A DNA stretch of 64,000 nt from Nostocoides sp. Soil756 (GTDB lineage: Bacteria; Actinomycetota; Actinomycetes; Actinomycetales; Dermatophilaceae), in assembly GCF_001428065.1 (NCBI RefSeq), contig NZ_LMSE01000002.1, forward strand, positions 472,911-536,910, written 5' to 3'. Position 1 is the stretch's first letter, and every line of letters begins with the position of its first letter. Shown here in pieces: positions 50,189-59,294 of the stretch. The position numbers and the translations under genes were made by a program. The notes beneath the pieces are model-generated. The model saw only the letters and a program-made list of their open reading frames with translations. It did no database searches and was not told where the DNA came from.

Positions 50189-50707
50189 GTGGGCCCGGCG
50201 GAACCCGGCGACCCGACCCCCACCACGTGGGCGGCCTGGGAGCAGCACCTGGTCGACGCCGTGCTCGCCCTGCCCGACGGCGGCTCGGTGACCGTGGCCG
50301 CACCCCCCGGCCACGCCCGGCTGGCCCGCCCGAGCACCCGCAGCCGTCTGCGGTGGTTGGTCGGTGGCCGCCGTCGCCCGATCTCACCCGCGGCGCGTCT
50401 CGTGCGCGTCGAGGACCACCTGCGCGGGCACTGGCCCGGGGCCGATCGCCTCGGTGGCCCGTTCCCGTGGTCGCGCGAGGAGGTGGAGGCCATCCAGGCT
50501 CTCGGCTGGCACGCCCCCACCGTCACCGACGGCGAGGACTTCGTCCGGTTCTGGCCCGACGACGTCGCCCAGGGGCCCTACCTGCCCGAGGCCGACGCGC
50601 GCCGGGCCGCCGCCGCGCTCGCAGAGTCCTTCCGGATGGTCCTGGATCTGTCGCCGGAGGGCGGGCCGCCCCACGTGGGGTGGCCCGCCCTCCAGATCTC
50701 AAGCTGA
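50189..50707 (+). CDS. TY-Chap-like protein of unknown function
   Basis: 172 residues from GTG 50189, 2 nt after the prfB stop. The layout TWAAWEQHLVDAVLALPDGG, a charged middle, SREEVEAIQALGWHAP, DFVRFWPDDV and a final helix (ARRAAAALAESFRMVLDL) resembles the TY-Chap N-terminal family, which has a type III chaperone-like fold in actinobacteria. No membrane segment. Its last 17 codons are made of a strong terminator-like hairpin, so the exact C-terminus may not be conserved. Probably co-transcribed with prfB. Confidence 0.6.
   Translation: MGPAEPGDPTPTTWAAWEQHLVDAVLALPDGGSVTVAAPPGHARLARPSTRSRLRWLVGGRRRPISPAARLVRVEDHLRGHWPGADRLGGPFPWSREEVEAIQALGWHAPTVTDGEDFVRFWPDDVAQGPYLPEADARRAAAALAESFRMVLDLSPEGGPPHVGWPALQISS
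50656..50693. terminator. Strong hairpin inside the 3' end of the TY-Chap-like gene
   Basis: GGAGGGCGGGCCGCCCCA (50656-50673) pairs with 50676-50693 over 18 positions with a single G-T wobble, loop CG. It lies 14 nt before one stop codon and 26 nt from the stop of the convergent gene, so it can serve both strands. Confidence 0.85.
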
Positions 50708-50718
50708 CGTTCGTCGAG

Positions 50719-52734
50719 TCACGGCTGGATGTCAGGGCCGTAGTACGTCGTCTGGTCACCGGCCGCCGCGGCCGCCGCGGCCAGTGCGCCCTGCGGCACC
50801 GATGCCACGCCGCCGAACGCGTACACCGTGTCGACCGATGCCCGGGAGCGCAGGAGGAAGCCACTGGTACCGGGCGGCAGCGTGCTGGTGCCGTTGGCCA
50901 GGAGAATCGGCTCCTCGAGGCTCGCCATCAGGGTCCCGCCGGAGGCCGCGTCCGGCCAGTTGCGGCCGTCAGCCAGCCCCGCGGTCCACGTGAAGGCGAA
51001 GAACCGGTCGGCGACATTGCCCGCCACGTCGTAGCGCGAAGCGCCACCGACGACCTCGTGGTTCGGGTAGGAGCCGACCGACGCGGCCCCGCTGCCACCG
51101 ATGGCGAAGATCTTGGCGCTGGATCCGAGTGAGTCGAGATAGGACTTCGTCACCAGCGGCAGGTTGGATCCGTTCGACAGCACGATCGGAGCCTCGTACC
51201 GCGCCGCCGGCGGCCCGGCGACCAGGGCGTCCGCGAACGCGCTCCCCGAAGAGACGAACGCGGTGCTCGGCTTACGTCCGGTCACCACCTCGAGCCGCTT
51301 CGCGACGTTGACCGCGACCTCGTAGCGGTTGGCCCCGCCGAGTCGCAGCGTCTTGTACCCGAGACCCTTGATCTGGTTCTCGACGGTGGTGGAGACGCTG
51401 GCAGTGCCGCCCAGGATGTAGACCAGCCCACCAGCGACCAGGCTGGCCTGGATGGCGGTGCGGGTCTCGGTGCGCAAGGTGTTCGGTGCGGTGAGAACGC
51501 TCGGACCGTCGACGGCGACGGCCAAGGGGCCGCCGGCGAGGGCATCGGCGTAGGCGAGGCCACCAGCCACGACCATGGCGGATGAGCTCCGCGTGCCCCA
51601 ACCCTGGAGCGCGATGTTCGCCGAGGCCTCGTAGCGGTTCGCGCCGCCGAGGCGGATCTGCAGGGCCGCCGGGTTGTTGGCCTCCCACGAGAGGACGGTC
51701 GGAGCCGAGGCTCCGGCTGGGACCGAACGGAGCAGGCTGTTCGCTCCGGCCGGGTCGTACCGTCCGGTGCTCCCGGCGCGGACCACTCGTACCTCGAAAC
51801 GGGTGCAGCCGGCGTCGGTCGCCTTCACGTAGGCCAGCATGGTGCGGTCGGGGCTGAACGCGGGGGCCGCGACATCGCAGCCGGAAGCGACGGAGGCCAC
51901 CGCCTTGGGTGCGCCGTAGCCCGTGGCGGTCGCGCTGTCCTGGTGGTCGACGAACAGGCGGTACTGTGCGGGGCTCGAGGCGGGGACGGTCCCCACGAAC
52001 GCGAGGTAGGTGTCGCCGTCGTTGTCGGAGTAGACGCCGGCACCGGGCTGCTGCCCGAGGGCGGGACCGCCCGGGGAGTACGCCGACAGCCCGAGCGACA
52101 CCGGAGTCTGCCCCGTTCCCGTGCCGAAGAACGGGGCCGTCGTGCTCGCGATGTCCGAGGTGGATCCCGACGTGGCACGGTAGTACACGCTGCCGCCGTA
52201 AGGACTGACCGCGACGTGGGTTCCCCCGGCCGGGATGTCGAGGGTCGCGGAGAAGCCGGGGTTCGTCGCGTGGGAGACGAAGACCCCCGCTTCTCTCGAC
52301 ACGAAGCCATCGCCGATCGGGCCCCAGGCGACCGGAACGGCTGATGCGGGGTAGGTGGTCGAGGCGCTGGCGCCCGACGCCTGCACGACGGTGCGGTCCT
52401 TGGCGGGCAGCGGGGTGTACGCCACCGCGTCGCCGGCCGGGCCCCAGACGACATCGGTCCGGCTCGTGGTGGTCGTCGCCGTGCCGGGAACGCCCGTAGC
52501 GCTCACGGGAAGGCGCACACTTCCACGACCGTCGGAGATCTGCAGTGCGGTGGCTGCGGGCACTGCGGCCGTGACGGCTGCACTGCCACTGAGCGCGGAC
52601 GGCGCCTCAGGAAGCGCGGCGGAGGGTGCGGTCGATGCCAGTGCCAGCGGAGCGGCGGACACCGGGCCGGCGGTCAGCGGTACGACCACGGACGCCGACA
52701 GGGCCACGATGAACGTTGTTCGCAGACGAGACAC
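50719..52734 (-). CDS. Secreted protein: beta-propeller-like region plus three cell-wall-binding (CWB2) repeats
   Basis: 671 residues from GTG 52734 with GGAAAGGA upstream. The signal peptide is MSRLRTTFIVALSASVV ... AGPVSA. Residues about 85-335 read as repeated beta blades (DVVWGPAGDAVAYTPL, VAWGPIGDGFVSRE, THVAVSPYGGSVYYRA, APAFSPDRTMLAYV). The C-terminal 320 residues hold three CW_binding_2 repeats headed RLGGANRYEASANIA, RLGGANRYEVAVNVA and VVGGASRYDVAGNVA. Such repeats bind cell-wall polymer in Firmicutes and actinobacteria. It is probably displayed at the cell surface; the ligand of the propeller is unknown. Confidence 0.88.
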   Translation of the reverse strand: MSRLRTTFIVALSASVVVPLTAGPVSAAPLALASTAPSAALPEAPSALSGSAAVTAAVPAATALQISDGRGSVRLPVSATGVPGTATTTTSRTDVVWGPAGDAVAYTPLPAKDRTVVQASGASASTTYPASAVPVAWGPIGDGFVSREAGVFVSHATNPGFSATLDIPAGGTHVAVSPYGGSVYYRATSGSTSDIASTTAPFFGTGTGQTPVSLGLSAYSPGGPALGQQPGAGVYSDNDGDTYLAFVGTVPASSPAQYRLFVDHQDSATATGYGAPKAVASVASGCDVAAPAFSPDRTMLAYVKATDAGCTRFEVRVVRAGSTGRYDPAGANSLLRSVPAGASAPTVLSWEANNPAALQIRLGGANRYEASANIALQGWGTRSSSAMVVAGGLAYADALAGGPLAVAVDGPSVLTAPNTLRTETRTAIQASLVAGGLVYILGGTASVSTTVENQIKGLGYKTLRLGGANRYEVAVNVAKRLEVVTGRKPSTAFVSSGSAFADALVAGPPAARYEAPIVLSNGSNLPLVTKSYLDSLGSSAKIFAIGGSGAASVGSYPNHEVVGGASRYDVAGNVADRFFAFTWTAGLADGRNWPDAASGGTLMASLEEPILLANGTSTLPPGTSGFLLRSRASVDTVYAFGGVASVPQGALAAAAAAAGDQTTYYGPDIQP

Positions 52735-53019
52735 AAGGGTCCTTTCCCGACGGCACGGGGGGTTTCGAGGGACGCCCGTGCTGGCCGTCACGTTGGCCGG
52801 CGATACCCGTCCACCCCCGGTCGCGTGAAGAGTAGCCGCGATGAGGCGCCCCGTCCCGGGATCGGTGGACTTCGCCGGCGGTGTACCTGGGGGGGCCTTC
52901 CTCGCGGGAACGCGCCGAGAGGTGCGGGCTCACGGCCTTCGCCGGGTCCCCGACCTATCCTCGACACTGCCGTGCTCCGCCGCGGTCCCTGCACCCGAGC
53001 CTGAGGCCACCCCACCCGC

Positions 53020-53730
53020 ATGATCCGCTTCGAGAACGTCACGAAGGTCTACCCGAGGTCGACGCGCGCCGCCGTCGACGACGTCAGCGTCGGCATCGAA
53101 CGCGGGGAGTTCGTCTTCGTCGTCGGCCCCTCCGGCTCGGGCAAGTCCACGATGCTGCGCCTCGCGTTGCGCGAGGAGGCCGCCACCAGCGGGCTGGTCC
53201 TGGTCTCCGGCCACGACCTCGGCAAGATGCCGATGCGCCAGGTGCCCCGGCTTCGGCGCGAGATGGGTGCGGTCTTCCAGGACTTCCGGCTGCTGCCCAA
53301 CAAGACCGTGCACGAGAACGTCGCCTACGCCCTCCAGGTCATCGGCAAGCCGCGCCACGCCATCCGCCAGCTGGTGCCCGAGACCCTCGAGATGGTGGGG
53401 CTGGCCGGCAAGGAGAAGCGCTTCCCGCACCAGCTCTCCGGGGGTGAGCAGCAGCGCGTGGCCATCGCCCGGGCGGTGGTGAACCGGCCACAGATCCTGC
53501 TGTGCGACGAGCCCACGGGCAACCTCGACCAGGCCATCAGCCTCGACATCGTGCGCCTGCTCGAGCGGATCAACCGCACCGGCACCACGATCGTCATGGC
53601 CACCCACGACCACGACATCGTCAACGACCTCAAGCGCCGCGTCGTGCAGCTCGAGGACGGCCGGGTCGTGCGCGACGAGCAGGGCGGCAGCTACCACCGC
53701 AGCGCCGACGACGAGACCGAGGAGGGCTGA
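53020..53730 (+). CDS. ftsE: Cell division ABC ATPase FtsE
   Basis: 236 residues. Walker A G36-P-S-G-S-G-K42-S, signature [20 protein letters not shown], Walker [13 protein letters not shown] and H-loop MATHDHD are all present. With FtsX it links ATP hydrolysis to peptidoglycan hydrolase activation at the septum. A TATCCT at 52956-52961 is a possible -10 box, giving a leader of about 50 nt; the 285-bp gap before the gene otherwise only contains the promoter of the secreted protein on the other strand. FtsX follows after 1 nt. Confidence 0.96.
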   Translation: MIRFENVTKVYPRSTRAAVDDVSVGIERGEFVFVVGPSGSGKSTMLRLALREEAATSGLVLVSGHDLGKMPMRQVPRLRREMGAVFQDFRLLPNKTVHENVAYALQVIGKPRHAIRQLVPETLEMVGLAGKEKRFPHQLSGGEQQRVAIARAVVNRPQILLCDEPTGNLDQAISLDIVRLLERINRTGTTIVMATHDHDIVNDLKRRVVQLEDGRVVRDEQGGSYHRSADDETEEG

Positions 53731-53731
53731 C

Positions 53732-54637
53732 ATGCAGGCACGCTTCCTGGCCTCGGAGGTCGGCTCCGGCCTGCGCCGCAACGTCTCGATGGCCGTCTCG
53801 GTCGTGCTGGTCACGATGGTGTCGATGTTCCTGCTGGGCCTCGGCCTGCTGGCCCAGCGCCAGGCCGACACCATGAAGGGCTACTGGTACGACCGCATCC
53901 AGGTCTCGATCTACCTGTGCACGGCCGACTCCCTGCAGCCCAACTGCGAGGGCAAGGCCGTCACCGACGCGCAGAAGGCCGCCCTCCAGGCGCAGCTCGA
54001 GGCGCTGCCGGAGGTCAAGGAGGTCTTCTACGAGTCCGAGCAGCAGGCCTTCGAGCGCTTCAAGGAGCAGTTCCGCAACAGCCCGATCGCGGGGAACGTG
54101 CAGGTCGGCGACATCCCGCAGAGCCTGCGGGTGCAGCTGAAGGACCCCACCAAGTTCGAGGTCGTGACCACCCAGTTCGAGAACGCGCCCGGGGTGGCCA
54201 CCGTCCAGGACCAGGAGAAGGTCCTGTCGAAGTTCTTCACGATCATCAACTGGATCACCGTCTTCGCCGTCCTGCTCGCGGCCCTGATGGCGGCCTGCGC
54301 GGCGCTGCTGATGGCCACGACGATCCGCCAGGCGGCCTTCATCCGGCGCCGTGAGATCGGCATCATGCGCCTGGTCGGTGCCTCGAACTGGACCATCCGG
54401 ATGCCGTTCGTGTCCGAGATGGTCATCGTCTCGGCCGCCGGGGTCCTGCTGGCCGTGGGGCTGCTGGTCGGGCTCATCCAGTACGTCTTCACCGAGGGCG
54501 CGAGCCGGATCGCGCTGTCGCAGGCGTTCATCGGTGTCTCCGACGTCTGGCTGCTCGCCCCGTGGATGCTCGGTGGCGTGCTGGTCATCGCCGTCGCCAC
54601 GAGCCTGGTCACCCTGCGCCGCTACCTGCGGGTCTGA
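53732..54637 (+). CDS. ftsX: Cell division membrane protein FtsX
   Basis: 301 residues. First membrane segment at about 22-44, then the large extracytoplasmic loop (about 45-165, two Cys in LCTADSLQPNCEG), then three more segments. RRREIGIMRLVGASNWTIRM is the conserved cytosolic coupling region that meets FtsE. The loop contacts a periplasmic coiled-coil hydrolase or activator; the M23 protein encoded next is the likely partner. Confidence 0.95.
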   Translation: MQARFLASEVGSGLRRNVSMAVSVVLVTMVSMFLLGLGLLAQRQADTMKGYWYDRIQVSIYLCTADSLQPNCEGKAVTDAQKAALQAQLEALPEVKEVFYESEQQAFERFKEQFRNSPIAGNVQVGDIPQSLRVQLKDPTKFEVVTTQFENAPGVATVQDQEKVLSKFFTIINWITVFAVLLAALMAACAALLMATTIRQAAFIRRREIGIMRLVGASNWTIRMPFVSEMVIVSAAGVLLAVGLLVGLIQYVFTEGASRIALSQAFIGVSDVWLLAPWMLGGVLVIAVATSLVTLRRYLRV

Positions 54638-54752
54638 GCGTTCCGCCCGCGCCTCGGCACGGGATCTGAGAGCCTGCTGATGCCGGCGTGGACGCCGTTC
54701 GCCCGGGCTTTTCGCGCATGAGGTGGGCAATCTGCTGTGATTCGTGTTACCA

Positions 54753-56165
54753 ATGGTGACCATGGGACTTCCTGACCGTACTCGTCGCCGCGCGCCCCGA
54801 CGGGTCGTCGGGGTCAGTGCCGCCCTGCTGGGTGCCACCGGCCTCGTCCTCGGGTCGGCCCTCCCGGCGCCGGCCAGCCCCGACCCCGGTGCCCGGAAGA
54901 AGGTCGTCGACCAGCGCATCGACGCCCTCGAGAACCACCTCGACGACACCAGTGCCGCCCTCGCGACGGCCTACAAGAACCTCAAGGCCACCCAGGACAA
55001 GCTGCCCGGCGCGCGCGCCGTCCTCCAGAAGGCGCAGGCCACGGCGCAGGCCGCCGAGCAGGCCAAGGCCGTGGCCGCGCAGCAGCTGCAGGTGGCGCGG
55101 GCCAACGAGGCCAAGGCGCGCTCGGACCTCGAGGACGCCACCGCGGAGGTCGCGGCCGGGCGCAAGCGCATCGCGCAGTTCGCCGCCCAGATCTACCAGG
55201 AGCAGGGCTTCGGCCAGCTCGACGTCGCCCTCTCCAGCACCGAGCCGCAGCAGTTCGCCGACCGGATCGCCATGGTCGACACCGTTCTCGACGTCCAGAG
55301 CAGCACGATGGAGAGGCTCACCACCGAACAGGCCAACCTCACCGCGCTCGAGGACCACCTCACGGCCCTGCGCGTCGACTCCGACCGCAAGAAGCGGGCG
55401 GCCGAGGCCGCCCTCGCCCGCGCCGCGCAGGCCCAGGCGGCTGCCGCCAAGGCCAAGGCCGACCTCGAGGCCCTGGCCGGCAGCCAGCAGCGCGCCGCCA
55501 GCGCCTACGAGGACCAGCTCGCTACCGACAAGGCCCAGCTCGCGTCGATGAAGACCGAGCAGGCCAAGCTCAAGAAGATCCTCGCCCAGCGTGCCGCCGA
55601 GGCACGGGCCCGCGCGGCCGCCGCGGCTCGCGCCAAGGCCGCGGCGGAGGCCAAGCGCCGAGCCGCCGAAGCGGCGAAGCGCAACCAGCACTCGGGTGGC
55701 TCGAGCGGGGGCAGCACGAGTGGCTCGAGCGGAGGCGACAGCGGCGGGTCCTCCGGTGGCGCGTCGACGTCGACCGGCTACCTCAGCCGCCCGGTGCGCA
55801 CCGGCTGGATCAGCTCCGAGTTCGGGATGCGCTTCCACCCGATCTACCACGTGTGGCGGCTGCACAGCGGGATGGACTTCGCGGTCAACTGCGGGACCCC
55901 GGTCTACGCGTCCGCTCCGGGCACGATCATCCAGTCGGGCTACACCTACAGCTACGGTAACCGGATCGTCATCGACCACGGCCTGGTCGACGGGGTGGGC
56001 CTGGCCTCCACGTACAACCACCTCAGCCGCATCGTCGCGGGCGGGTCGGTCGGGCGCGGCCAGCTCATCGGCTACAGCGGGACGACGGGCGACTCCACCG
56101 GCTGCCACCTGCACTTCGAGGTGCTCGAGAACGGCGACTTCGTCAACCCGCGCAAGTGGCTCTGA
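54753..56165 (+). CDS. Secreted coiled-coil M23 (LytM) peptidase, EnvC-like
   Basis: 470 residues from ATG 54753; ATG 54762, GTG 54756 and GTG 54744 cannot be excluded. A signal peptide ends near ALPAPASP. Residues about 45-310 form a long Ala/Lys/Glu/Gln-rich coiled coil with a break at [20 protein letters not shown], the architecture of EnvC/PcsB. A Ser/Gly linker follows ([20 protein letters not shown]). The C-terminal M23 domain has LHSGMDFA (metal His and Asp) and HLHFEV with its metal HxH, so catalysis looks possible. Adjacent ftsEX suggests that these proteins control it. Confidence 0.9.
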   Translation: MVTMGLPDRTRRRAPRRVVGVSAALLGATGLVLGSALPAPASPDPGARKKVVDQRIDALENHLDDTSAALATAYKNLKATQDKLPGARAVLQKAQATAQAAEQAKAVAAQQLQVARANEAKARSDLEDATAEVAAGRKRIAQFAAQIYQEQGFGQLDVALSSTEPQQFADRIAMVDTVLDVQSSTMERLTTEQANLTALEDHLTALRVDSDRKKRAAEAALARAAQAQAAAAKAKADLEALAGSQQRAASAYEDQLATDKAQLASMKTEQAKLKKILAQRAAEARARAAAAARAKAAAEAKRRAAEAAKRNQHSGGSSGGSTSGSSGGDSGGSSGGASTSTGYLSRPVRTGWISSEFGMRFHPIYHVWRLHSGMDFAVNCGTPVYASAPGTIIQSGYTYSYGNRIVIDHGLVDGVGLASTYNHLSRIVAGGSVGRGQLIGYSGTTGDSTGCHLHFEVLENGDFVNPRKWL

Positions 56166-56245
56166 GCCTCCCCTCGTCCCCTCGCGCCGGTGCTGCGCGA
56201 CCGCCCCGCGGCGGCGAGGTGGGGCGCGTCGTCGGCCCGGGCGGG

Positions 56246-56251
56246 TAACCT
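56246..56251 (+). promoter_or_regulatory. -10 box of a leaderless promoter (smpB)
   Basis: TAACCT lies 8 nt before GTG 56260. Confidence 0.5.
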
Positions 56252-56259
56252 GCACTGTC

Positions 56260-56739
56260 GTGGCCAAGGAGACCGGGAAGAAGCTCGTCGCGAGCAACCG
56301 CAAGGCCCGTCACGACTACCTCATCGAGGACACCTACGAGGCGGGTCTGGTCCTGATGGGCACCGAGGTCAAGGCCCTGCGGATGGGGCGCGCCTCCCTC
56401 GTCGACGGGTGGGCCGGCTTCGACCGTGACGACGAGCTCTGGCTCGAGGGCGTCCACATCCCCGAGTACCTCAACGGGAACTGGACCAACCACACGCCGC
56501 GCCGCCGGCGCAAGATGCTGCTGCACCGCCGCGAGCTCGACAAGCTGCTCGCGGCCACCCGCGAGACGGGTCACACCCTGGTCCCGCTGTCGCTGTACTT
56601 CAAGGACGGGCGCGCCAAGGTCGAGATCGCGGTCGCCAAGGGCAAGAAGAACTACGACAAGCGGCACGCGCTGCGCGAACGCCAGGACAACCGTGAGGCC
56701 GACCGGGCCATCGCCGCCCGCCGCCGCGGCGAGCAGTGA
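56260..56739 (+). CDS. smpB: SsrA-binding protein SmpB
   Basis: 159 residues, the family length. It begins [20 protein letters not shown] and contains the OB-fold signatures [20 protein letters not shown] and FRRSELHIPEY-like [20 protein letters not shown]. The basic C-terminal tail ([20 protein letters not shown]) is the part that enters the empty A-site channel. It works with the tmRNA encoded at 60245-60611 to rescue stalled ribosomes. GTG 56260 is preceded by a -10 box at leaderless distance. Confidence 0.95.
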   Translation: MAKETGKKLVASNRKARHDYLIEDTYEAGLVLMGTEVKALRMGRASLVDGWAGFDRDDELWLEGVHIPEYLNGNWTNHTPRRRRKMLLHRRELDKLLAATRETGHTLVPLSLYFKDGRAKVEIAVAKGKKNYDKRHALRERQDNREADRAIAARRRGEQ

Positions 56740-56740
56740 C

Positions 56741-58798
56741 GTGCCGCTCGTGCGCGACCCGCGGCGGCGTCGTGCGGCCGTGGTCTCCGGGCTGCTGCTG
56801 ACCCTGGGGATGCTCCTGGGGGCGCCCTGGCCGGCAGCGGCCGCTGCTGTCCCCCCCGGGGTCGTCACGGCGGCCTCGGCGACCGTCACCGGGTCCGAGG
56901 TCGTCGGGGCCTGGGGCGGGCCGTCGGACGGCGGCCTGTCCGCGGCGATGGTCCCCGCGGCGATGGTCCCCGCGATGGTGCCGGCCGAGGAGCGGGCCGA
57001 CTCGCTGCACACGAGCATCGAGGCCCAGCAGGACGGCTCGGTCATGGTCACCGAGGAGATCACCTGGCGCTTCCCAGACGGCGAGGACCGGCACGGCATC
57101 TACCGCAACGTGCGGGTGCGGGCCGGCTACCGGGACAGCGACACCCAGTACCGGTACTACGAGCTCTCGGGGATCGAGGTCACCTCGCCGAGCGGGGCTC
57201 CGACCGACATCGTGGTCGAGGACTTCGGCGCCTTCCGCCGTCTCCGCATCGGCAGCCCGTCCGAGACGGTGTCGGGCACCGCCCGCTACGTCGTGCGCTA
57301 CCGGCTCGCGCACCTGGTCAACGACATCGGCGACGGCACCGCCGAGGTCTACTACGACGTCGTCGACACCTCCAACGCCTTCCCGCAGTTCGACGTGCGC
57401 GCGACCGTCACCGGGCCGGCCGCGGTCACGAAGGCGGCGTGCTTCCACGGCTCCTTCGGCGCCACCGACCCGTGCGAGGCGACCGCGGGGGAGCGGGCCA
57501 CCTACACCGTGCCCGACCTGGCGCCCGGGGAGGGTGCCTCGGTCGTCGCCTCGTTCCCCCGCGACGCCTTCGGCGACCTCACTCCCGACCTGCGCCAGGG
57601 GAGCGCCGACGCGAGCAGTGAGAGCGCCGTGACACCTGCGGTGTCGCGGGCCCTGTCGGGCCTGGCCGTGGGGACGGGCGTGCTGCTGCCGCTGCTGGCC
57701 GCAGCCCTGATGGGGCTGCTGGTCTGGTCGCGGGGGCGCGACGAGCAGTACGCCGGCCTCACCCCGGGCCTCTCGCCCGGGGCGGGCCAGCAGGTGCCGG
57801 TGGTCACGGGGGGTCCTCGACCGACGGTGGCCGTGCAGTTCACCCCGCCGCCCGGGGTGCAGCCGGGGATGGTCGGTACCGTCATCGACGAGGAGGCCAA
57901 CGTCGTCGACGTCAGCGCCACGATCGTCGACCTCGCGGTGCGCGGCCACCTGACCCTGGGCCGCGAGGACCGGGGGGTCCTGCGCTCCGACGACTGGGTC
58001 CTCACCCGCACCTCGCCGCCGGCCACCGCGGCCCCGCTGGTGGGCTACGAGCAGCAGCTGCTCGACGGGCTGTTCTCGGGGCAGGACACCGTGCGGCTCT
58101 CGTCCCTGAAGAACCACTTCAAGCCCACCCTCGAGGCGGTGCAGCGCTCGATGTACGACGAGGTCGTCGCGCGCGGGTGGTTCCGGCGCAGCCCCGAGCG
58201 CCAGCGCTCGGGGTGGGTGGGGCTCGGGACCCTCGTCGCCGGCCTCGGCGTGGTCGGCTTCTTCTTCCTCGGTGGCCCCGCGTCGTCGCTGTTCGCGGAC
58301 TCCGGATTCCCGGTCAACCCGGCCTGGGTGCTCTTCGGCGGCCTGGTCGTCAGCGGCCTGGTGATCCGCACCCTGGGTGGCCGGATGGCGGCGCGCACGG
58401 CCGAGGGCTCCGCGGTCCTGGCTCAGGCCCGCGGGTTCGAGCGGTACCTCCGCACCGCCGAAGCGAACCAGATCCGCTGGGAGGAGGCGCAGGACGTCTT
58501 CAGCCGCTACCTCCCCTACGCCATCGTCTTCGGGGTCGCCGACCGGTGGGCCGCGGTCTTCGAGGAGGTCGCCACGGCGGCCGCCGCGGCCGGCCATGTC
58601 CTGCCCAGCCCGTGGTGGTACGCGGGGTCCTGGGGCGATGGTGGCTTCTCGGGGGTCGCCTCGAGCATGGACTCGTTCTCGACGATGGCGGCCGGGACCT
58701 TCGTCTCGACGCCGGGCTCGTCGGGTGGGTCGGGCTTCAGCGGGGGCGGCGGGTTCTCCGGGGGTGGCGGCGGCGGGTCCTCCGGCGGCAGCTGGTAG
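56741..58798 (+). CDS. DUF2207 membrane protein with extracytoplasmic N-domain
   Basis: 685 residues from GTG 56741, 1 nt after the smpB stop. Signal/anchor segment at 13-37, an Ala/Pro/Met-rich spacer with the reiteration AAMVPAAMVPAMVPA, then the DUF2207 beta domain (SIEAQQDGSVMVTEEITWRF, RHGIYRNVRVRAGY, TARYVVRYRLAHLVNDIGDG). Membrane segments near 310-330 and in the pair about 490-535 follow, then a cytosolic part. The extreme C-terminus is a Gly/Ser-rich tail (SGGSGFSGGGGFSGGGGGGS). Family of unknown function in actinobacterial and firmicute envelopes. Confidence 0.85.
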   Translation: MPLVRDPRRRRAAVVSGLLLTLGMLLGAPWPAAAAAVPPGVVTAASATVTGSEVVGAWGGPSDGGLSAAMVPAAMVPAMVPAEERADSLHTSIEAQQDGSVMVTEEITWRFPDGEDRHGIYRNVRVRAGYRDSDTQYRYYELSGIEVTSPSGAPTDIVVEDFGAFRRLRIGSPSETVSGTARYVVRYRLAHLVNDIGDGTAEVYYDVVDTSNAFPQFDVRATVTGPAAVTKAACFHGSFGATDPCEATAGERATYTVPDLAPGEGASVVASFPRDAFGDLTPDLRQGSADASSESAVTPAVSRALSGLAVGTGVLLPLLAAALMGLLVWSRGRDEQYAGLTPGLSPGAGQQVPVVTGGPRPTVAVQFTPPPGVQPGMVGTVIDEEANVVDVSATIVDLAVRGHLTLGREDRGVLRSDDWVLTRTSPPATAAPLVGYEQQLLDGLFSGQDTVRLSSLKNHFKPTLEAVQRSMYDEVVARGWFRRSPERQRSGWVGLGTLVAGLGVVGFFFLGGPASSLFADSGFPVNPAWVLFGGLVVSGLVIRTLGGRMAARTAEGSAVLAQARGFERYLRTAEANQIRWEEAQDVFSRYLPYAIVFGVADRWAAVFEEVATAAAAAGHVLPSPWWYAGSWGDGGFSGVASSMDSFSTMAAGTFVSTPGSSGGSGFSGGGGFSGGGGGGSSGGSW

Positions 58799-58814
58799 GC
58801 AGCGCCCGCACACG

Positions 58815-58843
58815 GAACGGGCCACCCGTCGGGTGGCCCGTTC
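58815..58843. terminator. Bidirectional hairpin terminator
   Basis: GAACGGGCCACCC-GTC-GGGTGGCCCGTTC, a perfect 13-bp stem between the convergent DUF2207 and csbD genes. A T-run is lacking, as often in high-GC bacteria. Confidence 0.88.
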
Positions 58844-58878
58844 GTGGTTCCCCGGGCGGTGCCGGGAGGGATGCGGGG

Positions 58879-59052
58879 TCAGTGCTTGAAGGCGTCCTTG
58901 ACCTTCTCGCCGGCCTGGCTCAGGTCGGACTTGACCTGGTCGGTCTTGCCTTCGGCCTCGAGGCGCTCGTCGTCGGTGGCCTTACCGGTGGCCTCCTTGC
59001 CCTTACCGACGACGTCGTCCTTCGTGTTCTCGATCTTGTCTCCGAGACCCAT
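58879..59052 (-). CDS. CsbD family stress protein
   Basis: 57 residues. GLGDKIENTKDDVVGKGKEA, then ATDDERLEAEGKTDQVKSDL and a C-terminal helix, is the typical small, hydrophilic, helical CsbD pattern. Members are general-stress proteins with no known biochemical role. GGAGA precedes the ATG at 59052. The ORF can be read upstream to 59238 but only this start fits the family. The 242-bp gap to the divergent gene shows no further gene. Confidence 0.9.
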   Translation of the reverse strand: MGLGDKIENTKDDVVGKGKEATGKATDDERLEAEGKTDQVKSDLSQAGEKVKDAFKH

Positions 59053-59294
59053 CGTCTTCTCCGTCCGATCGTGAGGTGCATGCGCGCGATGCGATGACCT
59101 GTTCACCGTAACCGCAGGTCGCAGGCCTCGGGGGGTTCGGGACGGGGCGCTTCGGGCGCCGTGGGACCACGCCCGCGGGGCAGGTGCCGTCCGTCGTCGC
59201 TGACACGCGGGGCGTGCCGCGGCAGCCCGATCGGGCACAGGCTGACCCTTCGGACGATATGGAGGACCGACGGCCCGCGGCTACTGTTGAGGGC

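Noticed and set aside
52972..53004. Ten-codon GTG frame (VLRRGPCTRA) in the ftsE leader
   Set aside because: Could be a leader peptide, but no ribosome site or attenuator hairpin supports it; likely chance.
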